The notes: generated by a model not told the origin, from the letters alone. 64,000 nucleotides of DNA from Tremella fuciformis (GCA_032768795.1 CP136495.1:1986501-2050500); one strand, 5' to 3'; counted from the first letter of the stretch, positions 45,259-56,472 are shown. Made by a program: numbers and translations.

Positions 45259-45716
45259 GCATCAACTTGCAAGAAGTTCAGCTGTACTCATCAGCCCATG
45301 CATGCATGACAGAAGAATGGGCGACTTACAGTGGGTCCAAAGTTAGGCATGCAATAGGAAGTGAGAAGATTAGGTGTGCAAGGCAAGCCAGGCAGCCTGA
45401 AATCTCTAAGTGCTCCGGAATTTCTTTATTTGATCCCCCCACATAAACAGTCAAACTGCCAGGGCTTCGCCAGATTTGAGTAGAGAGGGGGATGAGGATG
45501 AAAATTCAAAGTCCCCTCCACCCTTATACCCAGCCTGCCGGAAAATTTTTATTTGGCCCCCCCACTTACCGTTTTCGTTCCAGGGACACCCGCAGAATTC
45601 AGCACCGTAAGAGCTACGCTGATCAGAATGGCCGGAATTTTCTTATTTAATTCCCCCATTTACCGTTTTCGTTCCAGGGACACCCGCAGAAATTCGCCCC
45701 GTAAGAGCTACGCTGA

Positions 45717-46279
45717 TCAACAGCCAAAGTGGCGACATGGCAAGTGGCACGGACTGACCCTCACAGCCAAATGGCCCATTCACCATTGGTCCCCCACTGT
45801 TCTGCGAGCCAGAGGTTATTTGACATGCCCAGCATGATTTGCTATCGATAACGGTGCACAAAGTATGATGGCAGGCGCTGACGCGATTGCGCATGCTCGT
45901 GTTGCCTTGGAGACCGGAGAGATCATCGCGGTGTTCAGGATGACGTACGGCTTTTCCGGCATCGAGACGTGCATGTCTGGGACGCTTTGCCTGCGCTGCA
46001 CCCCACATGAAAGTCGGGCTGGCGCCAGGAATACCCCGCAGTCGACCAATGGCGCAAGCTGTTATGCTGAAGGCGACTTTGTGTAACATCGATTCAGGCA
46101 GTCGCTATCTCTTCGGGACGAAAAAGTGCATTCGATGAAAGAGTACAAGAAGTGTCTCTTTACACCAGCAAAGCTTCATAGCCCAATCCATCAAGACTCG
46201 GTCGGCCAGCCAGCAGCGGCTCGAAACGGCCCCTACTTCTTTTCTCACCGAGTCACAAGCCTTCGAGGCAAGCCCCATC
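45717..46279. other. Right host flank of the Helitron nest, upstream of the MFS gene
   Basis: No convincing gene. Short antiparallel frames are present but carry no motif. The MFS promoter should lie here. Confidence 0.35.
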
Positions 46280-48604
46280 ATGAGCGTCGTGCAACGCTTC
46301 AAGCACTGGTTGTACCTGTCCGATCCCAACATGCCCGAAGATGTCAGGCGGAGTAAATCACTTGTGCGCCGTCTTGACGCATTCTTCATGGTCTGTGCGT
46401 ATCATTGCCAGAAGCGCCGAGACCAGTGCTCATGGCAGATGCCGCATTCTCAGCTGTCATCAAGTACCTCGATCAGACCAACATTGTTTGTGGCACTAGT
46501 TCGGCAAGGGCTTTCTGACCATCAGAGCAACGCCTATGTCTCCGGCATGAAAGAAGATGTGGGTCTTCCCTGCTTCTTGAGCCGGATGGCGCTCATGTCC
46601 AGATCAATGTCACGGGCAACCAATATAATCTTTTCACAACCTTCTTTAACATAGGGTATATCATCGTCATACCCTTCTCGACATACTTCATCAATCGGAC
46701 CGTGCGACCAAGTCTATGGATGCCCATTGCTGAGTGTAAGTACCGCCACAAATCCCGGAAGGGTCTGACGAGTCAGTGGTTTGGGGTATTGGAACGGCCG
46801 GTATGGCAGCGGCAAAGACGCCGCAGCAAGTCTGTAAGCGGTCCCCAGGTTCATGCAAGAAACGAGAAGACTCACTTTTGACAGTCGGTCTTCGTTTCCT
46901 TGTCGGTGTCGGCGAAGGAACAGCGGTGAGTGTGCACGGGCTGAGTGTGGCGGTCACTTACGTGATAGTGGCCCGGTACTATGGTCCTGCTGTTATCATG
47001 GTATACCCCCAGCGAGATCGGGAAGCGCATGGCCATTTACAATGGGGCAACGACCCTCGGTGGGATATTCTCTGGGGCGCTCCAAGCAGCCCTCTACACG
47101 AACCTGTACGTGGCCTCCCCCGCCTCCGGGCTCTGCTGACGTTTGAGGAACGGAGCCGGCGGACTCGCCGGGTGGCGCTGGCTCTTCGTGGTCAACGCGT
47201 GCATCACCGTCGTAGTCGCTGGGTTCGGCTTCATTGCGTGCCCGGACTACCCCAACAAGCCGAATCCGTGGTCCCGGCTCTGGTTGAAGGAGGAGCACAT
47301 CGAGACTGCTCTTACGCGTATGAAGCAGGAGAAGCGCGAGATGCCCCGCGGGTGGTCTTGGAAGACTATCAAGAGCGTCGTCAGCCGACCGCAGAACTGG
47401 GCAAGTTCAAGACTACGTGAAACCAGGCGGGGCTGATTCGACAGGCTGTGTTCATCACCTACGAGCTCCTGGGCCAGGGTGGGACGGGTACTTCGTACTT
47501 TAACCTGTGGCTCAAGAGTCTGAAGAACGCGAATGGCAAGTCGCGGTACACGTAAGCGGAGCGTGAAAGTAGCGAGTCCAAGCTGATGAGGTAGAGTGCA
47601 GCAGCTCAACACGATCCCCATTGCCGGCAGCGTCATCAACATTGTTTCGCTGTTCTTCTTCCTGACCTTGTCGGATATCTTTCGCACTCGCTGGCCATTC
47701 CGTAAGTTCTCACCCATCTTGACCTCGTGAAGCAAGCTAATCCGATAGTCCTCATCGTCGCGTTTATCGGTATCATCTTCAGTGCTGTCCTGACAGCCGT
47801 AAGTCCATGCTTCCCCCCTTGCGTGAGACCCCGTGCTTAGCGACAGTGGTACGTCTCTGACGGCGCCATCATGGCCTCGTTCCTCATTTTGAACGCAGCC
47901 GGAGTCTACGCCAACCTGTGAGCTCCGCGTTTCCTCTGCGATCCGACTCTGACCCAAAAGAACCGTCTCGTGGCTCGGCGACTTGGTCAAGCACAGCGCC
48001 GAAGAGCGTTCGTTCATCGTCGCAGCGTTCCCAGTGACGTTCTACACCTTGGGGTGAGTCGTCTCTCCTCAGCACAGCAGATCAACGCTGACGACCCAGC
48101 GCCGGCGTCCCACTCAAAGTATGGCCCGCATCTCGTCAGTGCCCCTTTGCGCATCTCACACACTGCCCGCTGACGTGATAGAGGCCCCTCACTACAAGAT
48201 CGGATGGAGTGAGCCACCTCTTATCGTGTGCAGAGGTGTAGAGGCTGACGGGCAGAATACCCTTTGATCATGTACAACCTCGCGATCCCTGCTCTGTTCA
48301 CCACCGTCTACTTTGAGCGCAGGCAAAGGTGAGTCCCTCCCTTCCTGCGGCACGCTCGTTGCTGATCGGCAGGCGCCTCGATGCGTTGCGCGAAGGCGAA
48401 GAAAAGTTCAACACCGGAAACGGCAGCTACGTCGTCGAGTCAGGCAGCCCGGCACGCAGTATTGAAGACTACGACAACAAATCGGTCGACCTGCTCGACT
48501 CCCCTACCGACTCCAACGTCAAGGGTGCGAGCGGTGGAGTCACGCCGTCGGTGAACAGTTCCAAGGTCACTCCTTATGAGCTGGAGGCAAAGATGCCGCT
48601 TTAG
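46280..48604 (+). CDS. MFS transporter, allantoate/pantothenate (Dal5/Liz1/Seo1-like) family
   Basis: About fifteen exons. Joined, it reads through the twelve-helix family: RRLDAFFMV, KYLDQTNISNAYVSGMKED, NVTGNQYNLFTTFFNIGYII, WGIGTAGMAAAKTPQQ, LRFLVGVGEGTAWPGTMVLLLSW split by an intron, YTPSEIGKRMAIYNGATTLGG, GGLAGWRWLFVVNACITV, later ASQAPHYKIGWKYPLIMYN. The cytosolic tail ends ELEAKMPL. One intron (47401-47444) has a GC donor, GCAAGT. The acceptor of the first intron is ambiguous. The family carries organic anions: allantoate, ureidosuccinate, pantothenate, biotin precursors, peptides. It lies 731 bp before a divergently related TauD gene on the same strand, and taurine or sulfonate uptake is one possible job (inference). 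Confidence 0.85.
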
Positions 48605-49335
48605 AGCCTGCCACTTGATGTGCGGCAAACACAAAATGATCCCTGCGGGCGCTGGTGTGATGGGCGAATAGGGGACTGTAGAAGACCGAGGATTCGTAGA
48701 CGGGTCCGGCCAGAATGCATATGGTATCGCGGTGAAACACTTGGTAGGAAGTGCTCGCCACGGCAGAAGCACAAGCAAGTCAAGGACGGGGGGAGTGAGC
48801 ATGCCTGCCTACCAAAAGTTGCAGGCCTTGGGCATGTATCCCATTTCATTGCAGTCTCGCTCGCTCGGGAGACCGAAGCTCGGAGAAGGGCAGACTCGGA
48901 CCAATCATCGCCATATCGCGCCATCGATGCCACCACGCCACTCCTCCTCGGACTTCGGCCCAGTCAACGGACGAGTCTGAACGGCGATCACGACTTGGCA
49001 CGAGTGCGATGGCGACGATGCTCAGACCTGGTCTAGAGCTTATCAAGATAATCGCACATCGGTCAGGTCGTTGCAAATTGGCCCCCTCGGTCTCGACTCA
49101 CGCCGCCGTCGATGACTGAATGATGAGGAGTCGAACAGAGTTCACAGTGATGTGTTATCTCTGGGCGTGTTTGAATTTCTGGACGACAGAGCGAGCGCAG
49201 CACGACATCTCTTGATGGGGCCCGGCATGGCTCACTGGGGAACGGGGATGGGCGAACCAATAAGACGCACTGGGATGTTCAGCTCTCAACATTGACTTGC
49301 TCTACCTACCCGCCGCAATCGAGGAAGACATAGAG
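48605..49335. other. Intergenic stretch upstream of TauD copy 2
   Basis: No gene recognised in about 730 bp; promoter and 3' UTR sequence. Confidence 0.35.
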
Positions 49336-50742
49336 ATGGCCCCTATCGCAATTGACACCGCCGCCAACGGGGACGCCGACGGCGTGCAAGACATCACAAC
49401 CCGTATCGCCAACCTCAAAGCGCAGCTGAAGCAGAACAAAGGCGTGCCGGTCGTCCCGCCCGAGAACACCCTCAAGCGATACCTCAAAGCGGGCATCGAC
49501 CTGTCGGGCGGGTACCCGTACTACCCCGCGAAGCCAAAGTACGTGCAGGACGTCGAGGCGATCCGGACCGACCTGCGCGAGTATGTGGACCCGGGCACGC
49601 GCGCGGACCCGGAGAAGAAGGCGCTGTTCGGTGCGGCAAAGGAGGTCCGCAACCTCACCATCAACATCGGAGTGAGCTTTACTTCATGTAAGAGAGATCA
49701 ACGACTGATGGCGTAGACGGAGATCGTCGGGTTGCAGCTGAAGGATCTCACCGACCAGCAAAAAGATGAGTTGGCACTTCTAGTGGCGGAGCGAAGTGTA
49801 GTCTGTAAGTCCCCCCCTCCCTTCGTTGACCTATGTTTCTCTGACATTGAATCAGTCTTCCGAGACCAAGACCTCTCCCCGCAGGAGCAGCAAGCGCTCG
49901 GTCTCTACCTCGGACAGGGCGAGATCGAGCGACACCCCCAGGTGGCCCAAGTGCCCGGGATCGGCGGTGGCGTCTCCCTCATCTGGGAGCAAGGTCGCCG
50001 CGACAGCAACCTCTCCGGACGCAGCAAACGGGTCCCATACGGGGGCGGCCAATTCGGCTGGCACACGGACCTCGTTCACGAGGGTGAGCGGTCTCAGCAA
50101 CGCATGGGCCGAGGTGACGGACGCAGCATACCCGCCAGGATACACCCACCTGTACCAAGACACAGTGCCGGAAGTTGGGGGCGACACGCTGTGGGCGAGC
50201 GGGTACGCGGCGTACGACAAGCTCACGCCGGCGTTCCAGCGGCTGCTCGATGGTCTGAACGGGATCTATCGCTCGGCGCACCGCTACAAGGACGCCAACG
50301 ACCCCGAGGCAGATTCGAAGTTCGTCACGCGCGTGCACCCGCTCGTGCGCACGCACCCGGTCACAGGGTGGAAGTCCCTCTTCATCAATCGCGCCATGAT
50401 GGACGGTATCGAGGGCTTCGACAAGCCTGAGAGCGACGCGATTTTGGATTACCTGCATGGGGTGTATGAGCGCAGTACGGATATTCAGCTGCGGTGGCAT
50501 TGGACCCCGGGCACTTCGGCCATCTGGGACAATAGGACCACGATCCATACGGTTTCTTTCGACTACGAGGGAGAGAGACACGTGAGTTGGGGTGTTCAGT
50601 TGCACATTTTTCTGCTGAACCGCAGGGCACTCGAGTCTCGTCTCTTGCTGAGAAGCCGTTCTTCGACCCAAACTCCAAATCGCGCGCACAGGCACTCAAC
50701 CTGGACGGCTGGCTCAACACTTCGGGGGTCAAGCATTACTAA
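49336..50742 (+). CDS. TauD/TfdA-family 2OG-Fe(II) dioxygenase, copy 2
   Basis: Five exons (49336-49671, 49717-49804, 49856-50083, 50127-50581, 50626-50742) give 407 residues. Seen: VGLQLKDLTDQQKDELALL, FFRDQDLSPQEQ, the Fe-binding HxD in QFGWHTDLVHE, PEVGGDTLWASGYAAYDKL, RTHPVTGWKSLFIN, the distal His in RTTIHTVSFDYEGERHG and an Arg in GTRVS. It differs from copy 1 in length and intron positions, so it is an old paralogue, not a recent duplicate. Likely roles are alpha-ketoglutarate-dependent sulfonate, taurine or aromatic-ether oxidation. It stops 93 bp from the convergent siderophore-transporter stop. The upstream MFS gene may deliver its substrate (inference). Confidence 0.88.
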
Positions 50743-50835
50743 GACAGGGGAGTTGAGTTGTACGGTGTTGTCATGTAGTCTATGGACGCCATGCTATCGT
50801 GCAATTGGATTTCGTGGAGTGACTTCCGTCAACCT

Positions 50836-52921
50836 CTACTCCAGGTCTTCACCCGCATGCCTTAGCTTCCCCTCCCCCTCCTCTGCCGAAGGTCCAGCGG
50901 TCGCCTTGGACTGCGCCTCATGGTCGACCGGCGGGTTGGTGTAGCTCCGCACCTCCAGCTGGTACGCCGTGTCCTCGCGCGCGTTCTGACGCGAGTCGAG
51001 CCTAAAGTCCTCCGTGAAGAAGGCCATGATGAACGGGATGAACACAATGACCAGCTGCGGGATACAAAGCACCCTGTAGGCGGCATTGAAGGCCTGGATG
51101 ATGAGGTTGTGCGGGTCGGACGTCTTGGCCACATCGACGTCGCCGACAATGTTGGCAATGTCGTCTGCGGACAGGTAGGCCCCGGCGTACTTGGTCAATT
51201 GCTTGGGGAGCTGGTCGGTCCAGATGGCCGTGGAGATGGCCGACCCGACCGATCCGCCCAGCGACGCCCACAGGCCCAGGATGGCAACGGCAATACTGAG
51301 ATCTGTGTGTGGTACAGCAGCCTGGGACGCGACGGTGGAGCAGGTCACCGACATGCACCCGCCGAGGTTGAGCAGGAACTGCGCCCAGAAGAGCGTGGCG
51401 GTATTGTAGTGCCCGGTGGAAGACCAGTAGTTGATACCGGCGCCGATGATGCGGATGCCGAGGGATACGATCTGCAAGGTGCGGTATCGGTGGGTGTAGC
51501 GCTGGATGATGCCTGCGAGAAGACCGAACGAGCACACGGTCACCGTTTCGATCTGGTTCATGTACGTGTAGTTGCGGTCCGAGTAGTCCTTGATGACGTA
51601 CAGCCGCGTGCCCCAGAACGTGTCGGTCAAATTAGAGCCGAGCTCGTACAGGAACTCGATGGTGACACAGAGCACGAATGTCCGGTTGAGGATGCGCGTC
51701 GGCATGAGCGGGCGGCGGGTGCCCCAGCCTTCCCACAAGATCAGGGCGATGAAAAGGACACCGCCGATTGTCTGCATGGCGATGAGCGAGGGGTTCTTCC
51801 AGCCGTTCGAGGCGGTGTACGACAGACTTGACGGAGCGAGTAGGAGGGCGAAGGAGAAACCGAGCAGGAGCAGGCCAAAGAAGTCGATGTTGACAAGGTT
51901 GGTCCAGATTGCCGAGACGAGAGAGCCGCCGTTGTCTTCCCCCGACCACGCCGCGAGCTCGCGAGACGGTGCGGCGGCCGAGTGCACTGCCAGGTCAGCT
52001 CGGGCGATGAGGGAAACAAATGACCTACGGCCAAGTTTGGTCGCCCGGCGGTCTGCCCAGTACAGAGCTGCGATGATGGGCGCAAGGCAGACGGGCATGA
52101 TGATGCAGAACATGCCGAACTGCATATGAGTGATGTCTCTCCGCAGGATTGGGTTGACTTACGCCCCATCGCCAGTTCTGCAGACCCACTCCGTCCGTGA
52201 TGTTTCCCGCTACAAAGGCGAAGGGAATATACGAGAGGTCGATGAAGCCAATCATGAAGCCCCTCCATTGCAGCGTCGTCAAGTCGGCCACCAGTAGCGT
52301 CTCGAGGTACTCCAAGCCCGAATTACCCAGCGTGTAGACGATCTGCCCGGCGCACACCGCGGACACGGTGGACGAAACGGCAGTGATGAGGTAGCCGAGG
52401 GTGTAGAGGAACGTGGACGCGAGCAGGGTGGTCGGTCGAGTGGTGAAGTTGGCGAGTTCAGCCCTGCTCGTCAGCGCAAGAAGATGGGAGAGGTAGTGCC
52501 TACCAGAACGGGGTGGTGACACCCGAGATGATAGACGTGACGATGGAGATGGTTCCGATCAATGTCTGCTGGGAGTAGCCCGATGTCGCGAACTGCAGGT
52601 CTGCGCAACTCAGCATCTGATCACAGCGCGTGGCGGGATGGGCTCACAGACATAGGTCGTGTCACTGCTAAGACTGATGGCGAACGTCCAGACTGCAAAC
52701 GCGGCACAGAAGCCCCAGAAGCCCCAAGACCTCCCAAACACGGCGTAGAACGCCTCGATACGGCTCGAGCCAGACGATTTGGTCAGCGGGGTCGCTTCGT
52801 TTGGCTGGGCGGCTTCTGTCGAGCCATCCGCATGGAGGTTGGGCACGATGGCGGTGTCCGAGGCCTGTCTCTCGTCACTACGACCCGATTTTGTCGAGCG
52901 GAACAGCGGCATGATGCGCAC
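50836..52921 (-). CDS. Siderophore-type MFS transporter (ARN/SIT family)
   Basis: Five exons (52921-52648, 52600-52504, 52463-52163, 52119-52029, 51986-50836) give 637 residues with about fourteen hydrophobic segments. Seen: FCAAFAVWTFAISLSSDTTYVY, FATSGYSQQTLIGTISIV, GNSGLEYLETLLVADLTTLQWRG split over helices, PFAFVAGNITD, and in the second half LGLWASLGGSVGSAISTAIWT and LPKQLTKYAGAYLS. The Asn/Gln-rich long loops, length and FAxS..YSQQ segment fit the ARN/SIT siderophore-iron and related DHA transporters. The ligand cannot be told. The intron at 52028-51987 is 42 nt, keeps the frame and could be skipped. ATG 52912 is an alternative start. Confidence 0.82.
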
Positions 52922-53731
52922 GTTGGAGATGTGGTGTTGAGGACTTTTCGCTCCAATGACTGGGTTCCAGCACGTCTTTATTGCGAGTTGGGGTCAGTAG
53001 TCAGCTCGTCAGTAGCCCGCAGGCAAGCTCCATAAATAGTGTCGGCCGAACGGATCGACGTGGCTTGGCACGGGCATGCTGCAGCTCAGTCTTGGTGAGA
53101 AGACGGGCAAGGGAAGAGAAGACGGGTCGGATCTAATCTGATATGTGAGAAATTTCGGCGCCACCCCAAGGGGACCCAGGCAGAATCGATGAAATAAATC
53201 CGAGAACAGGCGAGACGACAGCAGGGGAGAAAGAGACGCCTCGGGTGCCTGTGAGTCGCCGTCTAGCCTCTACGCGGTTTCACTGAGCAGCTGCCTCGGC
53301 CGACGCCGCGGCAGACACGGTCGGTGGACCGAGGGTATGCTTCCTCCACAGAAGCCTGGACATGCGTGGTAAGAGGCCTCGCCGGGAGCCCTTCTCGGGG
53401 TCGAGTCTGGGCTCGGGAAGGGCTCTTTGTGGTTCAGAAGAAGCGCGGCGGGTCGTTGCATGCAAGAATGTGCAAAACGTTGCTTTGTTGTACCAGGAAT
53501 CTTGCTTCTTTGCCAAGTATCAGAGCGGGCATATCTAGGAGACGAGAATCTGAACGGCCTTCCTTTAGGGTCTTTGGGACGCTGGAAGGCCTTTCGCTTG
53601 ACGTTGACCATCATCCCTTGTCAGAGAGCATCCAATGGCTGTGGAGCCTGAAAAGCAACGCCAGCTTCGGCAACACAACATACTTCTGCTCCTCATCTCA
53701 CTCTTCTTGTCTGCCTGAACAACACACCCTC
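52922..53731. other. Transition from host to mobile/orphan DNA
   Basis: The first part holds the transporter promoter. From about 53320 a frame is open into the next ORF but lacks a nearby ATG. No feature recognised. Confidence 0.3.
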
Positions 53732-54481
53732 ATGTCACAACTGGATGAATGGCATATAATCCCGCCTGGTGAAGATCATGTCTCTCACACTCACGCCAAT
53801 CTGTGCAAGCTTCTAGAGCGCCCTGCGTCAAGTAACTCACCCTCAATCTACACCGCAATGCAGAGGATTGCTGCAAGATGGCGGTCCGAGGAGGACACCA
53901 CTTGCGCACAGACGCTGGTGGAGTCTGGATATGATCGCCGTTGGGGACTCTTACAAGTGGGAGGGGCACAATGGGAAGAAGGCAGCTTCAGATGGGACCC
54001 CAAATATGACCGGCCCATGTATCTCACTTTGGTGTCACGAGACCAAGGTTGGATGATCAAGCTGCGTATTGGTTCCAGCGGGAGACTGTATCAGCATCAG
54101 GCAACACTTCTACCAACTCTGCGAAAAGCGCATTCAGCCTCAGTTCTTGCTATTGACTCCAGTAGCACTCCTTCCAATGCCCAGTCACAGTGGGACTTTA
54201 AGGCTTCAAATGCTTTGGCAACCTCTTCCAACCCCTCCCAAGCCAGGGCTGAGCCAACATGTATCTCAACTGCTGAGGACTGCGCATCACTCCGCACTGA
54301 CAGTGACAGTGGCAGTGACATAGAGGGAGATTGGGTTGATGGTGCTCATGGTGCTGATGGACCTAATGAAGTTGGAATGGCTCCCACCCAGCCTGGACAG
54401 GATGATAGCAGTGTGAAGTCAGCAGACAATACCATAGCAAAGCAAAGGCAAAGTGGGTGGTGGCGCTGGCATCATGATTAG
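53732..54481 (+). CDS. Orphan ORF, AT-richer codon use, probable mobile-element cargo
   Basis: 249 residues from ATG 53732; the frame is open further upstream without an ATG close by. I recognise no family. Seen: a Trp-containing core (RWGLLQVGGAQWEEGSFRW), then PMYLTLVSRDQGWMIKLRI, and a Ser/Asp-rich acidic tail ending RQSGWWRWHHD. A related core (CPLYLTVG, ANWEGNYVMTL) occurs in the partial ORF at 63509-64000, in a different order. Third positions use A/T far more than host genes. It lies 470 bp left of a solo LTR. Confidence 0.45.
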   Translation: MSQLDEWHIIPPGEDHVSHTHANLCKLLERPASSNSPSIYTAMQRIAARWRSEEDTTCAQTLVESGYDRRWGLLQVGGAQWEEGSFRWDPKYDRPMYLTLVSRDQGWMIKLRIGSSGRLYQHQATLLPTLRKAHSASVLAIDSSSTPSNAQSQWDFKASNALATSSNPSQARAEPTCISTAEDCASLRTDSDSGSDIEGDWVDGAHGADGPNEVGMAPTQPGQDDSSVKSADNTIAKQRQSGWWRWHHD

Positions 54482-54950
54482 GTCTGATTGCATGTCAGAC
54501 AGGATTGACTTGCTGCTGCGCAATCATCTGATTCAGTCGTAGCCAGCATTGATACACCACCATTTTCACTTGCACAATGTCTCGGATAATTCCCTGATTC
54601 ACCTTGTGTATAATGTCTCCACAGGTTGTTCATTTGTGCATCACAGTCACAATGTCACACAGTGTCTCTCTTTGCCACGGGCCGGTCCCAGCCAGAGCCA
54701 GACTTCACAAATGGACACGGGGGCAGTTAAGACGGTTTATGCTGGTACCTATGCAGAGGAGGTTAACCTAGGAATCATTGGTGAGTTGACAGCAAGTGCT
54801 AGTTTGGAAGGATTTGGCAAACCACTGGTGGCAATGAATGCGGAGGGCTCATTGTGAGATGACAAAAGGCTGAGAGGGTGAGGGACCGCCCCTCCCCAAC
54901 AACACTCTGCCTGTGCTCTATATGGCTAGGGAAGAGCACTACAGTCTCTG

Positions 54951-55385
54951 TGTCACGACGGCCACGCCCTCGACGACCTACGCACGTGACCGACACCTCT
55001 CACGTGCCCGACACGTGACCTACCTCGGGCTGGAGAACCTCGACGAGGGAGTAGACGTTGGATGAACGCGCGATGACGGGAAGCAGGCGCAGAGTCATAT
55101 AGGATGCCCCGGGCGCCCGTCGTAGTTCTTCAGCACTCTCTGATTGAGTCTCATGGATCATCATTGACGATCTCACTCTCTCCGTGGCACGCAGCGTGGC
55201 TGAGTCGCACTCACGCTGTATCCTCGACGACCTTGTTACCTCGACGACCTTGTAACCTCGACGAGGATCCAACCTCGACGAGGATCCTACCTCGACAACC
55301 TCGTTTCTACCCCTTTATCCTTTATCCTTGACTCTGATATTGTGCGAGAGGGCCTCTGCCAACGGGAGAGCGCAGCATCGTGACA
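54951..55385. repeat. Solo LTR, 435 bp
   Basis: Begins TGTCACGACGG and ends ATCGTGACA. It is flanked by perfect CTCTG duplications (54946-54950 and 55386-55390). It holds many CTCGACGA units, including five between about 55230 and 55300, like the LTR of the copia element downstream. No internal genes adjoin. Confidence 0.87.
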
Positions 55386-55393
55386 CTCTGACT

Positions 55394-55618
55394 ATGACAT
55401 CCAATTCACCATCAACCAATATGCCCATGACTGCAGCCAACACTGTGCCCCAGTATGACTCCCTGGTTTCATGCCCATCTCCCACTCTGGCACACCTAAC
55501 TCACCTACAACAACATCTGACCTCTTCCAACACGCCATCTGACATAGGATCCTCAGTGCTCATGCCTAAGACTACGCCATTTGAGACTCATTTGACAATC
55601 ATGCTCCACTTACACTAA
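55394..55618 (+). CDS. Short orphan ORF beside the solo LTR
   Basis: 74 residues, Ser/Thr/Pro-rich, no family recognised. Its ATG is 8 bp right of the LTR, which separates it from its own promoter. It could be an exon of a larger gene that cannot be traced further. Confidence 0.25.
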   Translation: MTSNSPSTNMPMTAANTVPQYDSLVSCPSPTLAHLTHLQQHLTSSNTPSDIGSSVLMPKTTPFETHLTIMLHLH

Positions 55619-56016
55619 AAGGGCTAATGTCTGCAGTTTCTGTTGCAAAGCCTGAAGCCACATCCGTATCTTTCTCGAGCCTCCCGTAGAATGGCTTTGT
55701 CACAATTCTGCACTCTATAGTTGGTAGGACCCTTCTAGTGCGACATTAGAGGCTGGAATAAGTGATAAAAGGCAGATTCAAGGTTGTCAAGGGTGAAACC
55801 TAATTAATGACCGGACCCTTGTTGAGGACAGGACCCTTATTGAGGTAACAAGACTGTCAAGGATGCCTGCATGATTGCAGCTTCATCACGCTGTGTACCA
55901 ACAATGATAGTGAGATCATCAGTGGTGATATATGCAACTCAATCAAAGGGTACAGAGGTATGATAGGCACCTGGAGAGTTCTATATGAATCTGCTCCTGC
56001 TTCTTGCCATTGTCAT
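55619..56016. other. Unassigned AT-rich stretch
   Basis: No feature was recognised apart from a local duplication of GGACCCTT(A/G)TTGAGG near 55812-55850. Confidence 0.3.
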
Positions 56017-56472
56017 TCAGTCAATCTCATCTCCTTTGGCTGGGCTTTCCTGCTCTAAGTCAGTCCCTTGAGAGGTGTTGCTCATTTGAGGTGGATTGGT
56101 TGTGTGGGAAGGTTGCTGAGGGCGTCGCTGTCTTGACTCTGCTTTCAAGATATCTGCCTCTTCTTGGGTTAGTCTAGGTCCTCCATCCAGGGGACGTTTA
56201 GATAGCATCCGAGAAGCCTGCCGGAGGCGCGCAGAGGTATCACTCGCTGTGTCAGGGGATGAGACTGTCTTGAAAAAGGGGCTTTGTGGGCTGAGTGGTT
56301 TGTGAGACAGACTGGACATTTCTGGGGATGTCTGGCTCAACTCTGTCAATGTGGTTTTGCCCATTGGGGTCATAGAGCTTTTAGTGTCTTGTACTGGAAC
56401 CGTCACTGGGGGTGACTGTTCTGAATCACCAACTTGAGTGGGGGTTTTGGAGGGACTAGAATCCTGGGACAT
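56017..56472 (-). CDS. Orphan Ser/Thr/Pro-rich ORF
   Basis: 151 residues from ATG 56472. It is low in hydrophobic residues, with SPSKTPTQ-type repeats, a KRPLDGGPRLTQEEADILKA segment that may be helical, and an acidic end (ESPAKGDEID). No family recognised. Codon use is AT-richer, as in the other orphan ORFs of this end. It ends about 330 bp left of the copia LTR. Confidence 0.4.
   Translation of the reverse strand: MSQDSSPSKTPTQVGDSEQSPPVTVPVQDTKSSMTPMGKTTLTELSQTSPEMSSLSHKPLSPQSPFFKTVSSPDTASDTSARLRQASRMLSKRPLDGGPRLTQEEADILKAESRQRRPQQPSHTTNPPQMSNTSQGTDLEQESPAKGDEID

Larger units (their letters stand above)
39074..45622 (-). mobile_element. Autonomous Helitron A (6549 bp)
   Basis: Read on the minus strand, it begins A|TCAGCGTAGCTCTTACGG (45622). 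It ends with a perfect 7-bp hairpin (39082-39088 with 39098-39104, 9-nt loop), then TTACCTAG|T at 39074. It has inserted between A and T inside a shorter relative. It encodes a Rep/helicase on the minus strand and a small spliced gene on the plus strand. Inverted 10-mers GCGTAGCTCT (39108-39117) and AGAGCTACGC (45610-45619) lie just inside the two ends. Confidence 0.88.
38485..45716 (-). mobile_element. Outer short non-autonomous Helitron, split by Helitron A
   Basis: Read on the minus strand, the 5' end is A|TCAGCGTAGCTC at 45716. The 3' end at 38485 is a hairpin (38493-38499 with 38508-38514, one G-T pair) followed by CTACCTAG|T. Without the insert the element is about 683 bp: 45716-45623 plus 39073-38485. 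Subterminal inverted repeats AGAGCTACGC (45704-45713) and GCGTAGCTC (38519-38527) match those of the inner element, so both belong to one family with asymmetric terminal inverted repeats, as in Helitron2/Helentron types. No gene of its own was seen. Confidence 0.78.

Noticed and set aside
45865..46086. 73-codon plus-strand ORF between the Helitron and the MFS gene
   Set aside because: No family motif, overlapped by an equally long antisense frame, GTG-like composition of non-coding DNA.
46240..46500. Alternative first-intron acceptor giving a longer first helix in the MFS gene
   Set aside because: It needs a 32-nt intron; the CATTCTCAG acceptor at 46453 gives a normal length, though the choice is not certain.
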